Assembly: GCA_030830475.1 (NCBI GenBank) | Contig: JAURMX010000035.1 | Location: 36,682-100,681, forward strand | Length of the DNA: 64,000 nucleotides | From: Candidatus Nanopelagicales bacterium | Lineage (GTDB): Bacteria; Actinomycetota; Actinomycetes; Nanopelagicales; Nanopelagicaceae | Direction of reading: 5' to 3' | Part shown: positions 38,050 to 47,472 of the stretch, one piece after another | How the letters are laid out: each line of letters starts with the position of its first letter | Position numbering within the stretch: the first letter of the stretch is position 1 | Notes under the pieces: generated by a model | The model's input: the letters and a program-made list of their open reading frames with translations, nothing else | Told to the model about the DNA's origin: nothing | Database searches by the model: none | Program-made: the position numbers and the translations under genes

Positions 38050-40110
38050 TTAATCCTTGGAGTTTGAAATGCTTTGTTTAGCAGCGGCTGCAATTTTCTC
38101 AGGAGTAAAACCAAACTCTTTAAACAAAACTCCAGCCGAGGCGGAGGCGCCGAAGTGCTCGAGCGAAACAGCTACGCCGCAATCGCCAATGTAATCCCGC
38201 CAACCCTGCGAAATGCCAGCCTCCACGCTAACGCGGGCTTTTACCTGCTTGGGTAATACCTTTTCTTTGAAGACTGCATCTTGTTGGTTGAACCATTCAA
38301 GACATGGAGCGCTAACAACGCGGGCTTGAATTCCCTCACTCTTCAACAAATCTGCTGCCTTTAAGGTTAGGTGAACCTCTGAGCCGGTGGCGATCAAAAT
38401 AACATCAGGATTTGTTACTTGGTTTAGTGCATACGCGCCATGCGCTGCCTCTGAAGCAGCGGCATGGGTGTTGCGATCAATCACCGGAAGGTTTTGACGA
38501 GAAAGCAGAATTCCCGCAGGTTTATTACGTTTCATGATTTCCTGCCAGCAGTAAACAACTTCATTTGCATCCGCCGGACGAATAACCTCTAAATTTGGAA
38601 TAGCACGCAATGCTGCGATGTGTTCTACCGGTTGATGGGTTGGCCCATCTTCGCCTAGTCCAATTGAGTCATGGCTCCATACATAAGTGACTGGCAGGTT
38701 CATCAACGCTGATAGTCGAACCGCGCCCCGCATGTAATCACTAAAAACTAAGAAGGTTCCGCCGAAGGGGCGAACCAAACCATGTAACGCCATCCCATTA
38801 AGGATTGACCCCATAGCGTGTTCTCTAATACCGAAATGAATAACCCGCCCGTAAGGGTTGGCCCCCTTCATGTTGGAGGTAGCAGGCAAGAATGAGCCGC
38901 CCTCTTCAATTGTGGTGTTGTTGCTCTCTGCTAGATCTGATGAGCCGCCGAAAAGTTCGGGAAGCTTCTCAGCCAATGCATTGAGGGAGTCACCTGAAGC
39001 TTTGCGGGTTGAAACCTCTTTATCGCTGCCAAAGGTGGGTAGGTTGGTGTTCCAATCTTTGGGGAGAGATCTATTTACCAATCTTTCAAGCAGCTCTGCC
39101 TTTGTTGGATTGGCCTTTTCCCAATTGGAAAATCCAACCTCCCAACTCTTTCTTAATTCGCCTCCGCGCTGTGCAATCTCTTCAACATGATTCTTTACCT
39201 CATCTGGATAATAGAAATCTTCGGCGGGTAAACCAAGCTCCGATTTTGTAGCGGCAACCTCTTCAGCGCCCAGTGCCGAACCATGTGATTTGGCCGTGTT
39301 CCGTGCTTTAGGCGCAGGCCAAGCAATAACAGTTTTCAATCTTATGAGGACAGGCTTATCAGTAATTTGAAGTGATTTCTCCATTGCTTTCTCTAGCGCA
39401 TCTCTATCGACATCACCATTGCTTAAGGCTGCGACCTCGAAAACCTCCCAGCCATATGATCGATATCGTGCCGATACATCCTCTGTGAATGCATAATGGG
39501 TATCTCCCTCAATGGAGATTCGGTTGTCGTCATAAATAACTTTTAGATTGCCAAGTTGTTGTGTTCCGGCTAAAGAAGATGCTTCAGTACTAACACCTTC
39601 TTGAAGATCTCCATCGCTACAGATAACCCAAATGTTGTGGTCAAATGGAGATTCACCCCACTTGGCATCAGGATCAAGTAATCCGCGTTCATAACGAGCC
39701 GCCATAGCCATCCCGACAGCATTGGCTACACCTTGTCCAAGCGGACCGGTAGTTGTTTCAACACCTGCGGTGTGTCCATACTCAGGATGTCCTGGAGTTA
39801 ATGAACCCCAAGTGCGAAATGCTTTTAAATCATCTAATGACAAACCGTATCCGCTAAATAGCAGTTGTACATATAGGGTCAATGAGGAGTGGCCACAAGA
39901 GAGAATAAATCGATCTCTGCCAATCCAATTTGGGTCCTTCGGATCATGCCGGAGAAATCTCTGGAAAAGCGTGTAAGCAACCGGTGCTAAAGACATTGCT
40001 GTGCCTGGGTGGCCGTTGCCCACCTTCTGAACCGCATCCATTGAAAGTGCTCGCGCCACCGCAACCGCTTGATCATCCAAAGCGGACCAAGGTTTTTTTG
40101 TTGGATACAT
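38050..40110 (-). CDS. tkt: Transketolase
   Basis: Transketolase transfers two-carbon units with thiamine diphosphate. The protein of about 686 residues has the N-terminal DAVQKVGNGHPGTAMSLAP, the ThDP/metal motif CSDGDLQEGVS...DDNRISIEG, the pyrimidine domain with FGIREHAMGSILNGMAL and SHDSIGLGEDGPTHQPVEH, and a C-terminal domain. The ATG ending at 40110 has AGAGGG six bases upstream; an ATG two codons earlier (40116) would overlap the ctaA stop as ATGA and cannot be excluded. Confidence 0.95.
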   Translation of the reverse strand: MYPTKKPWSALDDQAVAVARALSMDAVQKVGNGHPGTAMSLAPVAYTLFQRFLRHDPKDPNWIGRDRFILSCGHSSLTLYVQLLFSGYGLSLDDLKAFRTWGSLTPGHPEYGHTAGVETTTGPLGQGVANAVGMAMAARYERGLLDPDAKWGESPFDHNIWVICSDGDLQEGVSTEASSLAGTQQLGNLKVIYDDNRISIEGDTHYAFTEDVSARYRSYGWEVFEVAALSNGDVDRDALEKAMEKSLQITDKPVLIRLKTVIAWPAPKARNTAKSHGSALGAEEVAATKSELGLPAEDFYYPDEVKNHVEEIAQRGGELRKSWEVGFSNWEKANPTKAELLERLVNRSLPKDWNTNLPTFGSDKEVSTRKASGDSLNALAEKLPELFGGSSDLAESNNTTIEEGGSFLPATSNMKGANPYGRVIHFGIREHAMGSILNGMALHGLVRPFGGTFLVFSDYMRGAVRLSALMNLPVTYVWSHDSIGLGEDGPTHQPVEHIAALRAIPNLEVIRPADANEVVYCWQEIMKRNKPAGILLSRQNLPVIDRNTHAAASEAAHGAYALNQVTNPDVILIATGSEVHLTLKAADLLKSEGIQARVVSAPCLEWFNQQDAVFKEKVLPKQVKARVSVEAGISQGWRDYIGDCGVAVSLEHFGASASAGVLFKEFGFTPEKIAAAAKQSISNSKD

Positions 40111-40112
40111 AA

Positions 40113-41051
40113 TCATCCCTCTCGAGTTAGCGCTGGACTGGAATCTGCATTTAATTTACGGCCCTTTAGGTTGCTCAGAATTACTAGGTTCCAGGCAGCA
40201 ATCCACACTAAGACTGCGCCAATCAAATGCATGCCGACGACAATTTCAGGCAAGCCTGTGAAGTACTGCAGGTAGCCAATAGCTCCTTGCGCTAGAGCAA
40301 TAGCGAGGAAAATCTGCACCTTCATATTTACAATCCGCTTCGTTGCTTCATTCTCGCCGAGTCGAACTGCAATCAGTAAGGCAACAGTTACCCCAATCAA
40401 TGCAATTACTAAGTCGGCGTGAATCCATGACATAGTTTTGGCATCAAGGTTAAAACGTTCAGCGGTTGTATCTCCGGCGTGAGGTCCGCTACCGGTCACA
40501 ATGGTTCCGACAATCAGAACAGTGCAGGTTAGAAATAGATGCAAAGCCATCAATCTTCTAACGATTGGGATCAAAGTAAAATAGTTAGGGGTCTTTTCAT
40601 AAATTCGTTGCCTTAGGGATAAGGCACCGGCAATCAAAACCATAGAGAGTAAGAAATGAGCAGCTACTGTTGCCGGATTTAATCCAGTTAGAACTGTTAT
40701 GCCACCAAGAACACCTTGAGCCAAAATCCCAATGATTTGAAAGCCGCCCATTTTTCGCAAATCTTTACGGCGATTTCTCAAAATCGAGATCATTAAGGCC
40801 AAAGCATTTAAAAGTAATACGAAAGTTAAAAGTCGATTGCCAAACTCAATCCATGCATGAAGTGGAGCTTCGGGTTGATCCGGAGTTGGCGTATATGAGC
40901 CTGGTGTGCACTCTGGCCATGTTGAACATCCCAGGCCGGATCCAGTTATGCGGACAGCTCCTCCGGTAACGACAATGGCGGATTGAGTGAAAACCATGAG
41001 GTTGGCCAAACGTCGCAGTGCGTTTGTGGCTCCAACCATTCTTGTTGTCAC
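40113..41051 (-). CDS. ctaA: Heme A synthase (COX15/CtaA)
   Basis: CtaA oxidises heme O to heme A for cytochrome c oxidase. The 312-residue protein has about eight membrane segments arranged as two similar halves, with paired conserved histidines (HAWIEFGNRLL, HFLLSM, HADLVIALIG, HLIGAVLVW) and a Cys pair in GLGCSTWPEC on an outer loop. GTG at 41051 lies six bases after a TAGGCT -10 box. It is first of the ctaA-tkt-tal-pgi unit; ctaB, which supplies heme O, is absent here. Confidence 0.92.
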   Translation of the reverse strand: MTTRMVGATNALRRLANLMVFTQSAIVVTGGAVRITGSGLGCSTWPECTPGSYTPTPDQPEAPLHAWIEFGNRLLTFVLLLNALALMISILRNRRKDLRKMGGFQIIGILAQGVLGGITVLTGLNPATVAAHFLLSMVLIAGALSLRQRIYEKTPNYFTLIPIVRRLMALHLFLTCTVLIVGTIVTGSGPHAGDTTAERFNLDAKTMSWIHADLVIALIGVTVALLIAVRLGENEATKRIVNMKVQIFLAIALAQGAIGYLQYFTGLPEIVVGMHLIGAVLVWIAAWNLVILSNLKGRKLNADSSPALTREG

Positions 41052-41057
41052 GGGCAG

Positions 41058-41063
41058 AGCCTA
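41058..41063 (-). promoter_or_regulatory. -10 box TAGGCT for leaderless ctaA transcript
   Basis: Read on the minus strand, TAGGCT is followed by six bases and the GTG at 41051. The divergent sufR gene starts about 60 bases away, so regulators binding here could affect both directions. Confidence 0.55.
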
Positions 41064-41120
41064 TGTCTAGGCCCGCTTTCTCAAGTGGCGTCGCGCCATG
41101 AATTACGCAACAATTCCGTT

Positions 41121-41816
41121 GTGAAAACCGCCGCCCCTGAGGATATGAAGACCCGCGACCAGGTCGCGCGCGCCATCCTGGAGTCGGGGCCATCTACCGC
41201 AGTGGCGTTGGCTGAAAAGTTGCAGCTCACCCCGGCCGGAATTCGCCGCCATCTAGATCAATTGGTAGCCGATGGGATCCTTGAGGAACGGGAGCCACAT
41301 TTAAGGAGTGCACGAACCCGAGGTAGACCATCCAAGGTTTTTGTAATGAGCGATCAAGGTCGGCAGCGCTTTGAACATTCATATGATGATTTAGCGGTAT
41401 CCGCGCTCAAGTACATCGCAGCAAATAGTGGAGAGCATTTAGTTACCGGGTTTGCCAAGCATCGAGCAGAGGAAATCATTAAGCGTTCGCTACCAAATGT
41501 CACAAAATCGAAAAATCCTATTGATGGATTGGCTGAGTTTTTAAGTGATGAGGGATATGCGGCAAACACCCATGCCCATGGCATCGGTGTTGAGCTGTGC
41601 CAACATCATTGCCCGATCGCCCATGTTGCGGCTGAGTTTCCGCAGTTGTGTGAAGAAGAAACAAATGCTTTTTCTAAGATTCTCGGCACACATGTGCAAA
41701 GGTTGGCAACCATCGCACATGGTGATGGGGTATGCACTACCTTCATTCCCCAAATAGGAACTAAGAAAACATCCGATAAGAAACCGATAAGCAAGAGAAA
41801 GTTGAGTACGCGATGA
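41121..41816 (+). CDS. sufR: SufR-type iron-sulfur transcriptional regulator
   Basis: A 231-residue ArsR/DeoR-like winged-helix repressor (helix-turn-helix at about 25-85, [20 protein letters not shown]) with a C-terminal cluster-binding region containing four cysteines ([21 protein letters not shown]). SufR senses Fe-S sufficiency through its cluster and represses suf. I choose GTG 41121, since the homologous part starts there and longer frames would run through the ctaA promoter on the opposite strand; ATG 41145 is an alternative. The stop overlaps sufB as ATGA. Confidence 0.92.
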   Translation: MKTAAPEDMKTRDQVARAILESGPSTAVALAEKLQLTPAGIRRHLDQLVADGILEEREPHLRSARTRGRPSKVFVMSDQGRQRFEHSYDDLAVSALKYIAANSGEHLVTGFAKHRAEEIIKRSLPNVTKSKNPIDGLAEFLSDEGYAANTHAHGIGVELCQHHCPIAHVAAEFPQLCEEETNAFSKILGTHVQRLATIAHGDGVCTTFIPQIGTKKTSDKKPISKRKLSTR

Positions 41817-43225
41817 GTCAAACCGCCCATCCAGAACTTGAAGGTATTGGCAAGTATGAATACGGCTGGTCCGATAAGGATGTAGCTGGTGCCAATGTTA
41901 AGCGTGGACTTAATGAGGATATTGTTAAGGATATCTCCGCGAAAAAGAATGAACCACAATGGATGTTGGATCTGCGGCTAAAAGGATTGGCGCTTTTTGA
42001 CAAGAAGCCTTTGCCGAACTGGGGATCGGATCTATCTGATATCAAGTTTGACACCATCAAATACTTTGTTCGCTCAACAGAGAAACAAGCTACTACATGG
42101 GAAGAGTTGCCGGAAGATATTAAAAATACTTATGACCGTCTCGGCATCCCGGAGGCGGAAAAGCAGCGCCTGGTAGCAGGAGTTGCTGCTCAATATGAAT
42201 CAGAGGTTGTTTACCACTCTATCCGAGAGGATTTAGAGAAGCAGGGCGTTCTATTTCTTGATACTGATACCGCCCTTCGTGAGCACGAGGATATTTTTAA
42301 AGAGTACTTTGGCTCTGTAATTCCCGTGGGGGATAACAAGTTTGCAGCTCTAAACACCGCGGTTTGGTCAGGTGGCTCTTTTGTTTATGTGCCAAAAGGG
42401 GTCCATGTGGAGATTCCACTTCAGGCTTACTTCCGAATCAATACAGAGAACATGGGACAGTTTGAAAGAACTCTGATCATCGCTGATGAAGGTTCATATG
42501 TTCATTATGTTGAAGGTTGCACGGCGCCAATCTATTCCTCCGATTCACTCCACTCAGCAGTTGTTGAAATTATCGTACGCAAGAATGCCCGCGTTCGTTA
42601 CACAACAATTCAAAATTGGTCTAACAATGTTTATAACCTGGTTACCAAGCGTGCTACCTGTGCGGAAGGTGCAACAATGGAATGGATCGATGGCAACATC
42701 GGCTCCAAGGTAACTATGAAATACCCAGCCGTATTCATGATGGGTCCACACGCCAAGGGCGAGACTCTCTCCATTGCTTTTGCAGGAGAGGGACAACATC
42801 AAGATGCGGGTGCAAAGATGGTGCACGCTGCTCCTTATACATCTTCAACTATCATCTCAAAATCAGTTGCACGAGGTGGAGGCCGCACCTCATACCGTGG
42901 TTTGGTTCAGGTACAAGAGGGTGCTCATCACTCCAAGAGCACCGTTAAGTGTGACGCGCTTTTAGTAGACACAATCTCTAGATCTGATACATATCCATAT
43001 GTTGATGTTCGCGAGGATGATGTCTCAATGGGTCATGAAGCAACTGTTTCCAAGATTAGCGATGATCAACTTTTCTATTTGATGTCCCGTGGACTTTCCG
43101 AAGATGAAGCGATGGCGATGATTGTGCGCGGATTTATCGAGCCAATTGCGAGAGAGCTTCCCATGGAGTATGCCTTGGAATTAAACCGACTAATTGAGCT
43201 ACAAATGGAAGGAGCGGTTGGTTAA
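41813..43225 (+). CDS. sufB: Fe-S assembly scaffold protein SufB
   Basis: SufB is the scaffold of the SufBCD complex on which clusters are built. The 470-residue protein has the N-terminal PEWML-type segment ([17 protein letters not shown]), the beta-helix core, and the C-terminal [31 protein letters not shown] region with [24 protein letters not shown]. Overlaps on both sides (ATGA with sufR, TAATG with sufD) show tight coupling. Confidence 0.96.
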   Translation: MSQTAHPELEGIGKYEYGWSDKDVAGANVKRGLNEDIVKDISAKKNEPQWMLDLRLKGLALFDKKPLPNWGSDLSDIKFDTIKYFVRSTEKQATTWEELPEDIKNTYDRLGIPEAEKQRLVAGVAAQYESEVVYHSIREDLEKQGVLFLDTDTALREHEDIFKEYFGSVIPVGDNKFAALNTAVWSGGSFVYVPKGVHVEIPLQAYFRINTENMGQFERTLIIADEGSYVHYVEGCTAPIYSSDSLHSAVVEIIVRKNARVRYTTIQNWSNNVYNLVTKRATCAEGATMEWIDGNIGSKVTMKYPAVFMMGPHAKGETLSIAFAGEGQHQDAGAKMVHAAPYTSSTIISKSVARGGGRTSYRGLVQVQEGAHHSKSTVKCDALLVDTISRSDTYPYVDVREDDVSMGHEATVSKISDDQLFYLMSRGLSEDEAMAMIVRGFIEPIARELPMEYALELNRLIELQMEGAVG

Positions 43226-44310
43226 TGTCAGCATTACCTACCAACTACTTAGCCCCTTCTGGAAGAGAAGAGGCGTGGCGCTTTACTCCGATGAAGCGCA
43301 TCGCAGGGCTACATGATCCTGCAACCACTATTGCAGATCGCATCTCTATCGAGTTAATCGGAGCTGCACGTCCTGGATTTACTATCAGCAGGATTAAAGC
43401 TGCTGATCTACCAGCTAAATCCTCTACCGATGATGCGGTTATTCAGAGAGTACGTGCTGATGTATCTGAGGTAACCCATCTGCGAATCTCTCAGGAGGCG
43501 GTTGTTGCAGAACCCATCATTCTTACTAGAAAAGCGGGCAACGGTGGAGAGTTCTCCAGAACGGTAATCACCGCCGGAGCGCACTCCAAAGCAACCGTAA
43601 TCATTGAAAACGCTGGGGAAGCAACCATTGGTGAAGAGATAGAACTTCGCTTAGAGGTCGGTTCAAATCTAACCTTTATCTCACTTCAGGAGTGGAGCGC
43701 TAACGCAGTCCATCTCGGACGTCATCATGCGATTGTTGGACGCGATGCAACATTCAACTCAATTACTGTAACGATTGGTGGATCACTTGTTCGCTTGTTG
43801 CCAACAGTTGAATACTCAGATCAAGGCGGCAGTGCAGAGTTATTGGGTCTTTATTTTGCGACTGATGGACAGCATCTCGAGCATCGAGTACATGTTGATC
43901 ACGGAATTCCGAACGCCAAATCACGAGTGACATACAAGGGTGTTTTGGCTGGCGATCAAGCCCGGACGGTTTGGATTGGTGATGTATTTATCCGTGGCAA
44001 CGCAGAAGGCACAGATACCTATGAATTGAATAAGAATCTATTGCTCACCGATGGTGCTCGAGCAGATTCAGTTCCTAATCTTGAGATTGAAACTGGAGAG
44101 ATTGTTGGCGCCGGACATGCCAGCACTACCGGACGTTTTGATGATGAGCAGTTGTTTTATCTAATGTCTCGTGGAATTCCGATGGCAGATGCAAGAAGAC
44201 TGGTAATCCGTGGCTTTTTCACTGAGATTATTAACCGGATTGGCAATGAAGCTATCGAAGAGCGTTTGATGTCGCGGATTGATGCCCAACTTGAAAAGGT
44301 GGGTGCTTAA
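43225..44310 (+). CDS. sufD: Fe-S assembly protein SufD
   Basis: SufD partners SufB; the 361-residue protein shares the beta-helix and the C-terminal [40 protein letters not shown] motif, while the N-terminus (REEAWRFTPMKRIAGL) is typical of SufD. It is needed for iron entry into the scaffold. Immediately followed by the ferredoxin gene with no spacing. Confidence 0.95.
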   Translation: MSALPTNYLAPSGREEAWRFTPMKRIAGLHDPATTIADRISIELIGAARPGFTISRIKAADLPAKSSTDDAVIQRVRADVSEVTHLRISQEAVVAEPIILTRKAGNGGEFSRTVITAGAHSKATVIIENAGEATIGEEIELRLEVGSNLTFISLQEWSANAVHLGRHHAIVGRDATFNSITVTIGGSLVRLLPTVEYSDQGGSAELLGLYFATDGQHLEHRVHVDHGIPNAKSRVTYKGVLAGDQARTVWIGDVFIRGNAEGTDTYELNKNLLLTDGARADSVPNLEIETGEIVGAGHASTTGRFDDEQLFYLMSRGIPMADARRLVIRGFFTEIINRIGNEAIEERLMSRIDAQLEKVGA

Positions 44311-44616
44311 TTGAGCAACATTCAGGTTAGTTTTGACTCTCTTCCAGAAGGCAAGCCACAAAAGGTTGCGCTGGGGGATAAAGATGTCTGTGTGGCCCGT
44401 ATAGGTGATGAGGTGTTCGCCGTATCGGATATGTGCACCCACTCTGAAGCATCTCTTTCTGAGGGCGACATTTCAAATTACAAAATTGAATGCTGGCTGC
44501 ATGGAGCAGAGTTTGATCTTCGCACCGGCGAGGCCAAGACTCCACCTGCGGTTGAGTCACTAGAAACATTTGCAGTTCATCGTGATGGAGATACCGTCAC
44601 GATTTCATCGAAGTAA
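44311..44616 (+). CDS. Rieske-type [2Fe-2S] ferredoxin of the suf operon
   Basis: A 101-residue non-haem ferredoxin with Rieske ligands Cys42-x-His44 (CTHSEA) and Cys61-x2-His64 (CWLHG), the spacing and fold of NirD/dioxygenase ferredoxins. Genes of this kind sit between sufD and sufC in many actinobacteria, and may supply electrons for cluster assembly. The TTG start directly follows the sufD stop; no other start keeps the N-terminal strand. Confidence 0.92.
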   Translation: MSNIQVSFDSLPEGKPQKVALGDKDVCVARIGDEVFAVSDMCTHSEASLSEGDISNYKIECWLHGAEFDLRTGEAKTPPAVESLETFAVHRDGDTVTISSK

Positions 44617-44633
44617 AGGTCGGGAGCGAAAAC

Positions 44634-45386
44634 ATGTCACAACTTGTAATTAAGAATCTACAGGTCGGAGTAGAGACAGAGTCCGGTATGACAGAAATTC
44701 TTCGCGGTGTTGACCTAACTATCAACTCCGGTGAAGTGCATGCCATCATGGGGCCAAATGGTTCCGGAAAATCAACTTTGGCCTATTCAATTGCTGGTCA
44801 TCCGAAGTACACAATCACCGGTGGATCTGTAACTTTAGATGGCACAGATGTTCTAGAGATGAGCGTTGATGAAAGAGCTAAGGCTGGAATCTTTCTTGCG
44901 ATGCAGTATCCGGTAGAGGTTCCAGGTGTTTCAGTTGCGAACTTCCTTCGTACCGCTGCGACCGCTTTGCGTGGTGAGGCACCCAAGGTCCGCACCTGGG
45001 TTACAGAGGTAAAGGAAGCGATGTCAAAGTTGGCGATGGATCCTGCTTTCTCAGAGCGCAGTGTGAATGAAGGTTTTTCTGGTGGCGAGAAGAAGCGTCA
45101 TGAAATTCTGCAGATGGAGCTACTCAAGCCAAAGATCGCTGTACTTGATGAAACAGATTCCGGCTTGGATGTTGATGCGCTGCGTGTTGTTTCTGAAGGT
45201 GTAAACCGAGTTAAGTCAGAACAAAACTTGGGAATTATGCTGATTACCCACTACACAAGAATCCTGCGTTACATCAAGCCTGATTTTGTTCATGTCTTCG
45301 CCGGTGGAAAGATTGTGGAAGAGGGCGGACCAGAGTTGGCCGAGAGGTTAGAGGAGAAGGGTTACGCAGAGTACGTCAAGGCGTAA
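44634..45386 (+). CDS. sufC: Fe-S assembly ATPase SufC
   Basis: A 250-residue ABC ATPase with Walker A GPNGSGKSTLAYSIAG, the SufC-specific PVEVPGVSVANFLR segment, signature FSGGEKKRHEILQM, Walker B AVLDETDSGLDVDAL and H-loop ITHYTRIL. It drives conformational change in SufB-SufD. It follows the ferredoxin gene after 17 bases with GGGAGC upstream. Confidence 0.96.
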   Translation: MSQLVIKNLQVGVETESGMTEILRGVDLTINSGEVHAIMGPNGSGKSTLAYSIAGHPKYTITGGSVTLDGTDVLEMSVDERAKAGIFLAMQYPVEVPGVSVANFLRTAATALRGEAPKVRTWVTEVKEAMSKLAMDPAFSERSVNEGFSGGEKKRHEILQMELLKPKIAVLDETDSGLDVDALRVVSEGVNRVKSEQNLGIMLITHYTRILRYIKPDFVHVFAGGKIVEEGGPELAERLEEKGYAEYVKA

Positions 45387-45398
45387 TCTTTAATAATT

Positions 45399-46652
45399 GT
45401 GAGCCATTTCGATGTTTCTGCGGTGCAGGCGGATTTTCCTATCTTGAAGCGCCTAATCCGCGGAAACAATCGCTTGGTTTATCTTGATAGTGGCGCAACC
45501 TCTCAAAAACCCATATCGGTTCTGGATGCGGAGCGTGAGTTCTATACCCAACATAATGCCGCGGCCCATAGAGGAGCGCACCAATTAGCTGAGGAAGCCA
45601 CCGAAATATTTGAGGCAGCTCGAGGAAAAGTAGCTGCCTTTATTGGCGCAAAGGTTGATGAGGTTGTCTTTACAAAATCTGCAACAGAAAGCATCAACTT
45701 AGTTGCCTACTCCTTTGGAAATGCAGACCTGGGCACTAAATTCCACATCAAAGCAGGGGATCGAATCGTAGTTTCAGAGATGGAACATCATGCCAATCTC
45801 ATTCCATGGCAGGAGCTGGCAAAGAGAACTGGCGCAGAGTTAGTGTGGTTGTCGGTGACTGATGATGGCAGATTGGATTTGTCAAACGCCGAAAGAATAA
45901 TTAACGCAAAAACTAAGGTAGTTGCTTTAACTCATCAATCAAATGTTCTCGGCACAATCAATCCAATTAATGAGATTGCCAAGTATGTTCGAAATGTCGG
46001 GGCATTGTTTGTATTAGATGCCTGCCAGTCTGTGCCACATTACGCTGTTGATGTAAAAGAGTTGGATGTAGATTTCATCGCATTTTCAGGGCACAAGATG
46101 CTGGGCCCAACCGGGGTAGGGGTTCTTTGGGGCAAACAGGAGTTACTTGATGAAATGCCACCGTTTTTGACCGGTGGTTCGATGATCGAAACCGTGACTA
46201 TGGAGAGCGCTTCATATCTTCCAGCCCCGAAGAGATTTGAAGCTGGAGTGCCGAATATGGCGCAAGCTGTCGGACTAGGAGCTGCAGTCGATTATCTCAA
46301 CAGAATCGGTATGGAAAAGATTCATCAACATGAAGTGGAGCTCACCAAAGCTTGTATCGAGCGGTTATCTCAGATTCCACAACTGAAAATTGTTGGTCCA
46401 ACTGATATGGAGTTACGTGGCGGAGTTGTTTCCTTCACGCTAGACGGTATTCATCCGCATGATTTGGGTCAGGCGTTAGATCAATATGGGATTGCGGTAA
46501 GGACCGGCCACCATTGCGCCTGGCCTTTGATGAAGAAATATAGGGTTGTTGCCACCACGAGGGCCTCGCTCTATCTTTACAATGATTTAGCAGATGTAGA
46601 GGCTCTAGTTACTGGCGTAGAGCGCGCCAGAGATTATTTCTTGGGGCGCTGA
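45399..46652 (+). CDS. sufS: Cysteine desulfurase SufS
   Basis: SufS removes sulfur from cysteine with PLP. The 417-residue group II desulfurase has Lys233 in FSGHKMLGPTGVG, forming the internal aldimine, and the persulfide Cys373 in RTGHHCAWPL. The GTG at 45399 fits the family start (FDVSAVQADFPIL). The stop overlaps sufU by one base, and SufU accepts the sulfur. Confidence 0.96.
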   Translation: MSHFDVSAVQADFPILKRLIRGNNRLVYLDSGATSQKPISVLDAEREFYTQHNAAAHRGAHQLAEEATEIFEAARGKVAAFIGAKVDEVVFTKSATESINLVAYSFGNADLGTKFHIKAGDRIVVSEMEHHANLIPWQELAKRTGAELVWLSVTDDGRLDLSNAERIINAKTKVVALTHQSNVLGTINPINEIAKYVRNVGALFVLDACQSVPHYAVDVKELDVDFIAFSGHKMLGPTGVGVLWGKQELLDEMPPFLTGGSMIETVTMESASYLPAPKRFEAGVPNMAQAVGLGAAVDYLNRIGMEKIHQHEVELTKACIERLSQIPQLKIVGPTDMELRGGVVSFTLDGIHPHDLGQALDQYGIAVRTGHHCAWPLMKKYRVVATTRASLYLYNDLADVEALVTGVERARDYFLGR

Positions 46653-47116
46653 TGGAGTTAGATTCCCTATATCAAGAGGTAATTCTCGAGCATTACAAGC
46701 GCCCTCAAAATAAGGGATTGCTTCCTAATCAGACGGTTCAAGTTCATCACGTGAATACCTCTTGCGGTGATGAGATTACTTTGAACCTTAAGATGATTAA
46801 TGGAACCATTGCGGAGATTTCCTGGGATGGAGTTGGTTGTTCAATATCTCAAGCCAGCACCTCAGTTGTCTCTGAGTTACTAAAAGGCAAGGATTCCGCA
46901 GCCGCCCTAGCAATAATCGATACTTTCCAGGCCATGTTGCAAAGTAAAGGTAGCGATTTAGGAGATGAATCGGTGCTTGAAGATGGAGTGGCATTTGCAG
47001 GGGTCGCAAAGTTTCCTGCCCGTGTAAAATGTGCGCTATTGGGATGGATGGCAACCAAAGATGCAATATCTCAATCACTGGCTTTAACCAGTAATGTGAA
47101 AAAGGAGCAGAGATGA
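46652..47116 (+). CDS. sufU: Sulfur-transfer protein SufU
   Basis: A 154-residue IscU-like protein of the SufU type that takes persulfide from SufS. Zinc/thiol ligands Cys38, Asp40, Cys63 and Cys127 are all present (NTSCGDEI, GVGCSIS, RVKCALL), and the extra loop of about 20 residues that separates SufU from IscU is visible near 85-110. Overlaps both neighbours. Confidence 0.95.
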   Translation: MELDSLYQEVILEHYKRPQNKGLLPNQTVQVHHVNTSCGDEITLNLKMINGTIAEISWDGVGCSISQASTSVVSELLKGKDSAAALAIIDTFQAMLQSKGSDLGDESVLEDGVAFAGVAKFPARVKCALLGWMATKDAISQSLALTSNVKKEQR

Positions 47117-47424
47117 GTACATCACTAGCGGATGTAACAGAGGCAATGAAGGATGTAATCGATCCGGAGTTAGGTATTAATGTTGTTGACCTCGGGCTCA
47201 TTTATGACATCTCAATAGATGACACCAATGTCGCAGTTCTTGATATGACCCTTACCTCTGCAGCATGCCCATTACAGGATGTAATTGAGGATCAAACCCG
47301 CTCTGTGTTACAAGATTTAGTTTCTGATGTGAAAATCAACTGGGTGTGGATGCCACCGTGGGGTCCCGACAAGATTACCGATGATGGCCGTGAGCAACTC
47401 AGGGCAATCGGTTTTACCGTTTAG
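47113..47424 (+). CDS. sufT: SufT/PaaD-like Fe-S maturation factor (MIP18 domain)
   Basis: A 103-residue single-domain protein with the MIP18/DUF59 pattern: MKDVIDPELGINVVDLGLIYDI-like start, the conserved cysteine in LTSAACPLQD, and WMPPWGPDKITDDGRE at the end. Homologues at the end of suf operons help cluster transfer to client proteins. It overlaps sufU as ATGA and closes the operon. Confidence 0.93.
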   Translation: MSTSLADVTEAMKDVIDPELGINVVDLGLIYDISIDDTNVAVLDMTLTSAACPLQDVIEDQTRSVLQDLVSDVKINWVWMPPWGPDKITDDGREQLRAIGFTV

Positions 47425-47460
47425 TTCAAACTCAATTCTCTCAATCACTGCAGCTTGCAC

Positions 47461-47466
47461 TAGGGT
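47461..47466 (+). promoter_or_regulatory. -10 box TAGGGT for leaderless ABC exporter transcript
   Basis: TAGGGT is followed by six bases and the ATG at 47473. There is no Shine-Dalgarno sequence in the gap. Confidence 0.55.
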
Positions 47467-47472
47467 AATTTC

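Noticed and set aside
38040..38114. Longer tal starting at 38114
   Set aside because: The extra residues lie in tkt coding sequence and are not part of transaldolase.
40983..41120. Cysteine-rich N-terminal extension of SufR
   Set aside because: It is the antisense reading of the ctaA start and promoter; the cysteines come from chance. Homology starts near GTG 41121.
47113..47424. Phenylacetate oxygenase subunit PaaD as the identity of the last suf gene
   Set aside because: The short single-domain form and position at the end of a suf operon fit SufT; no other paa genes are nearby.
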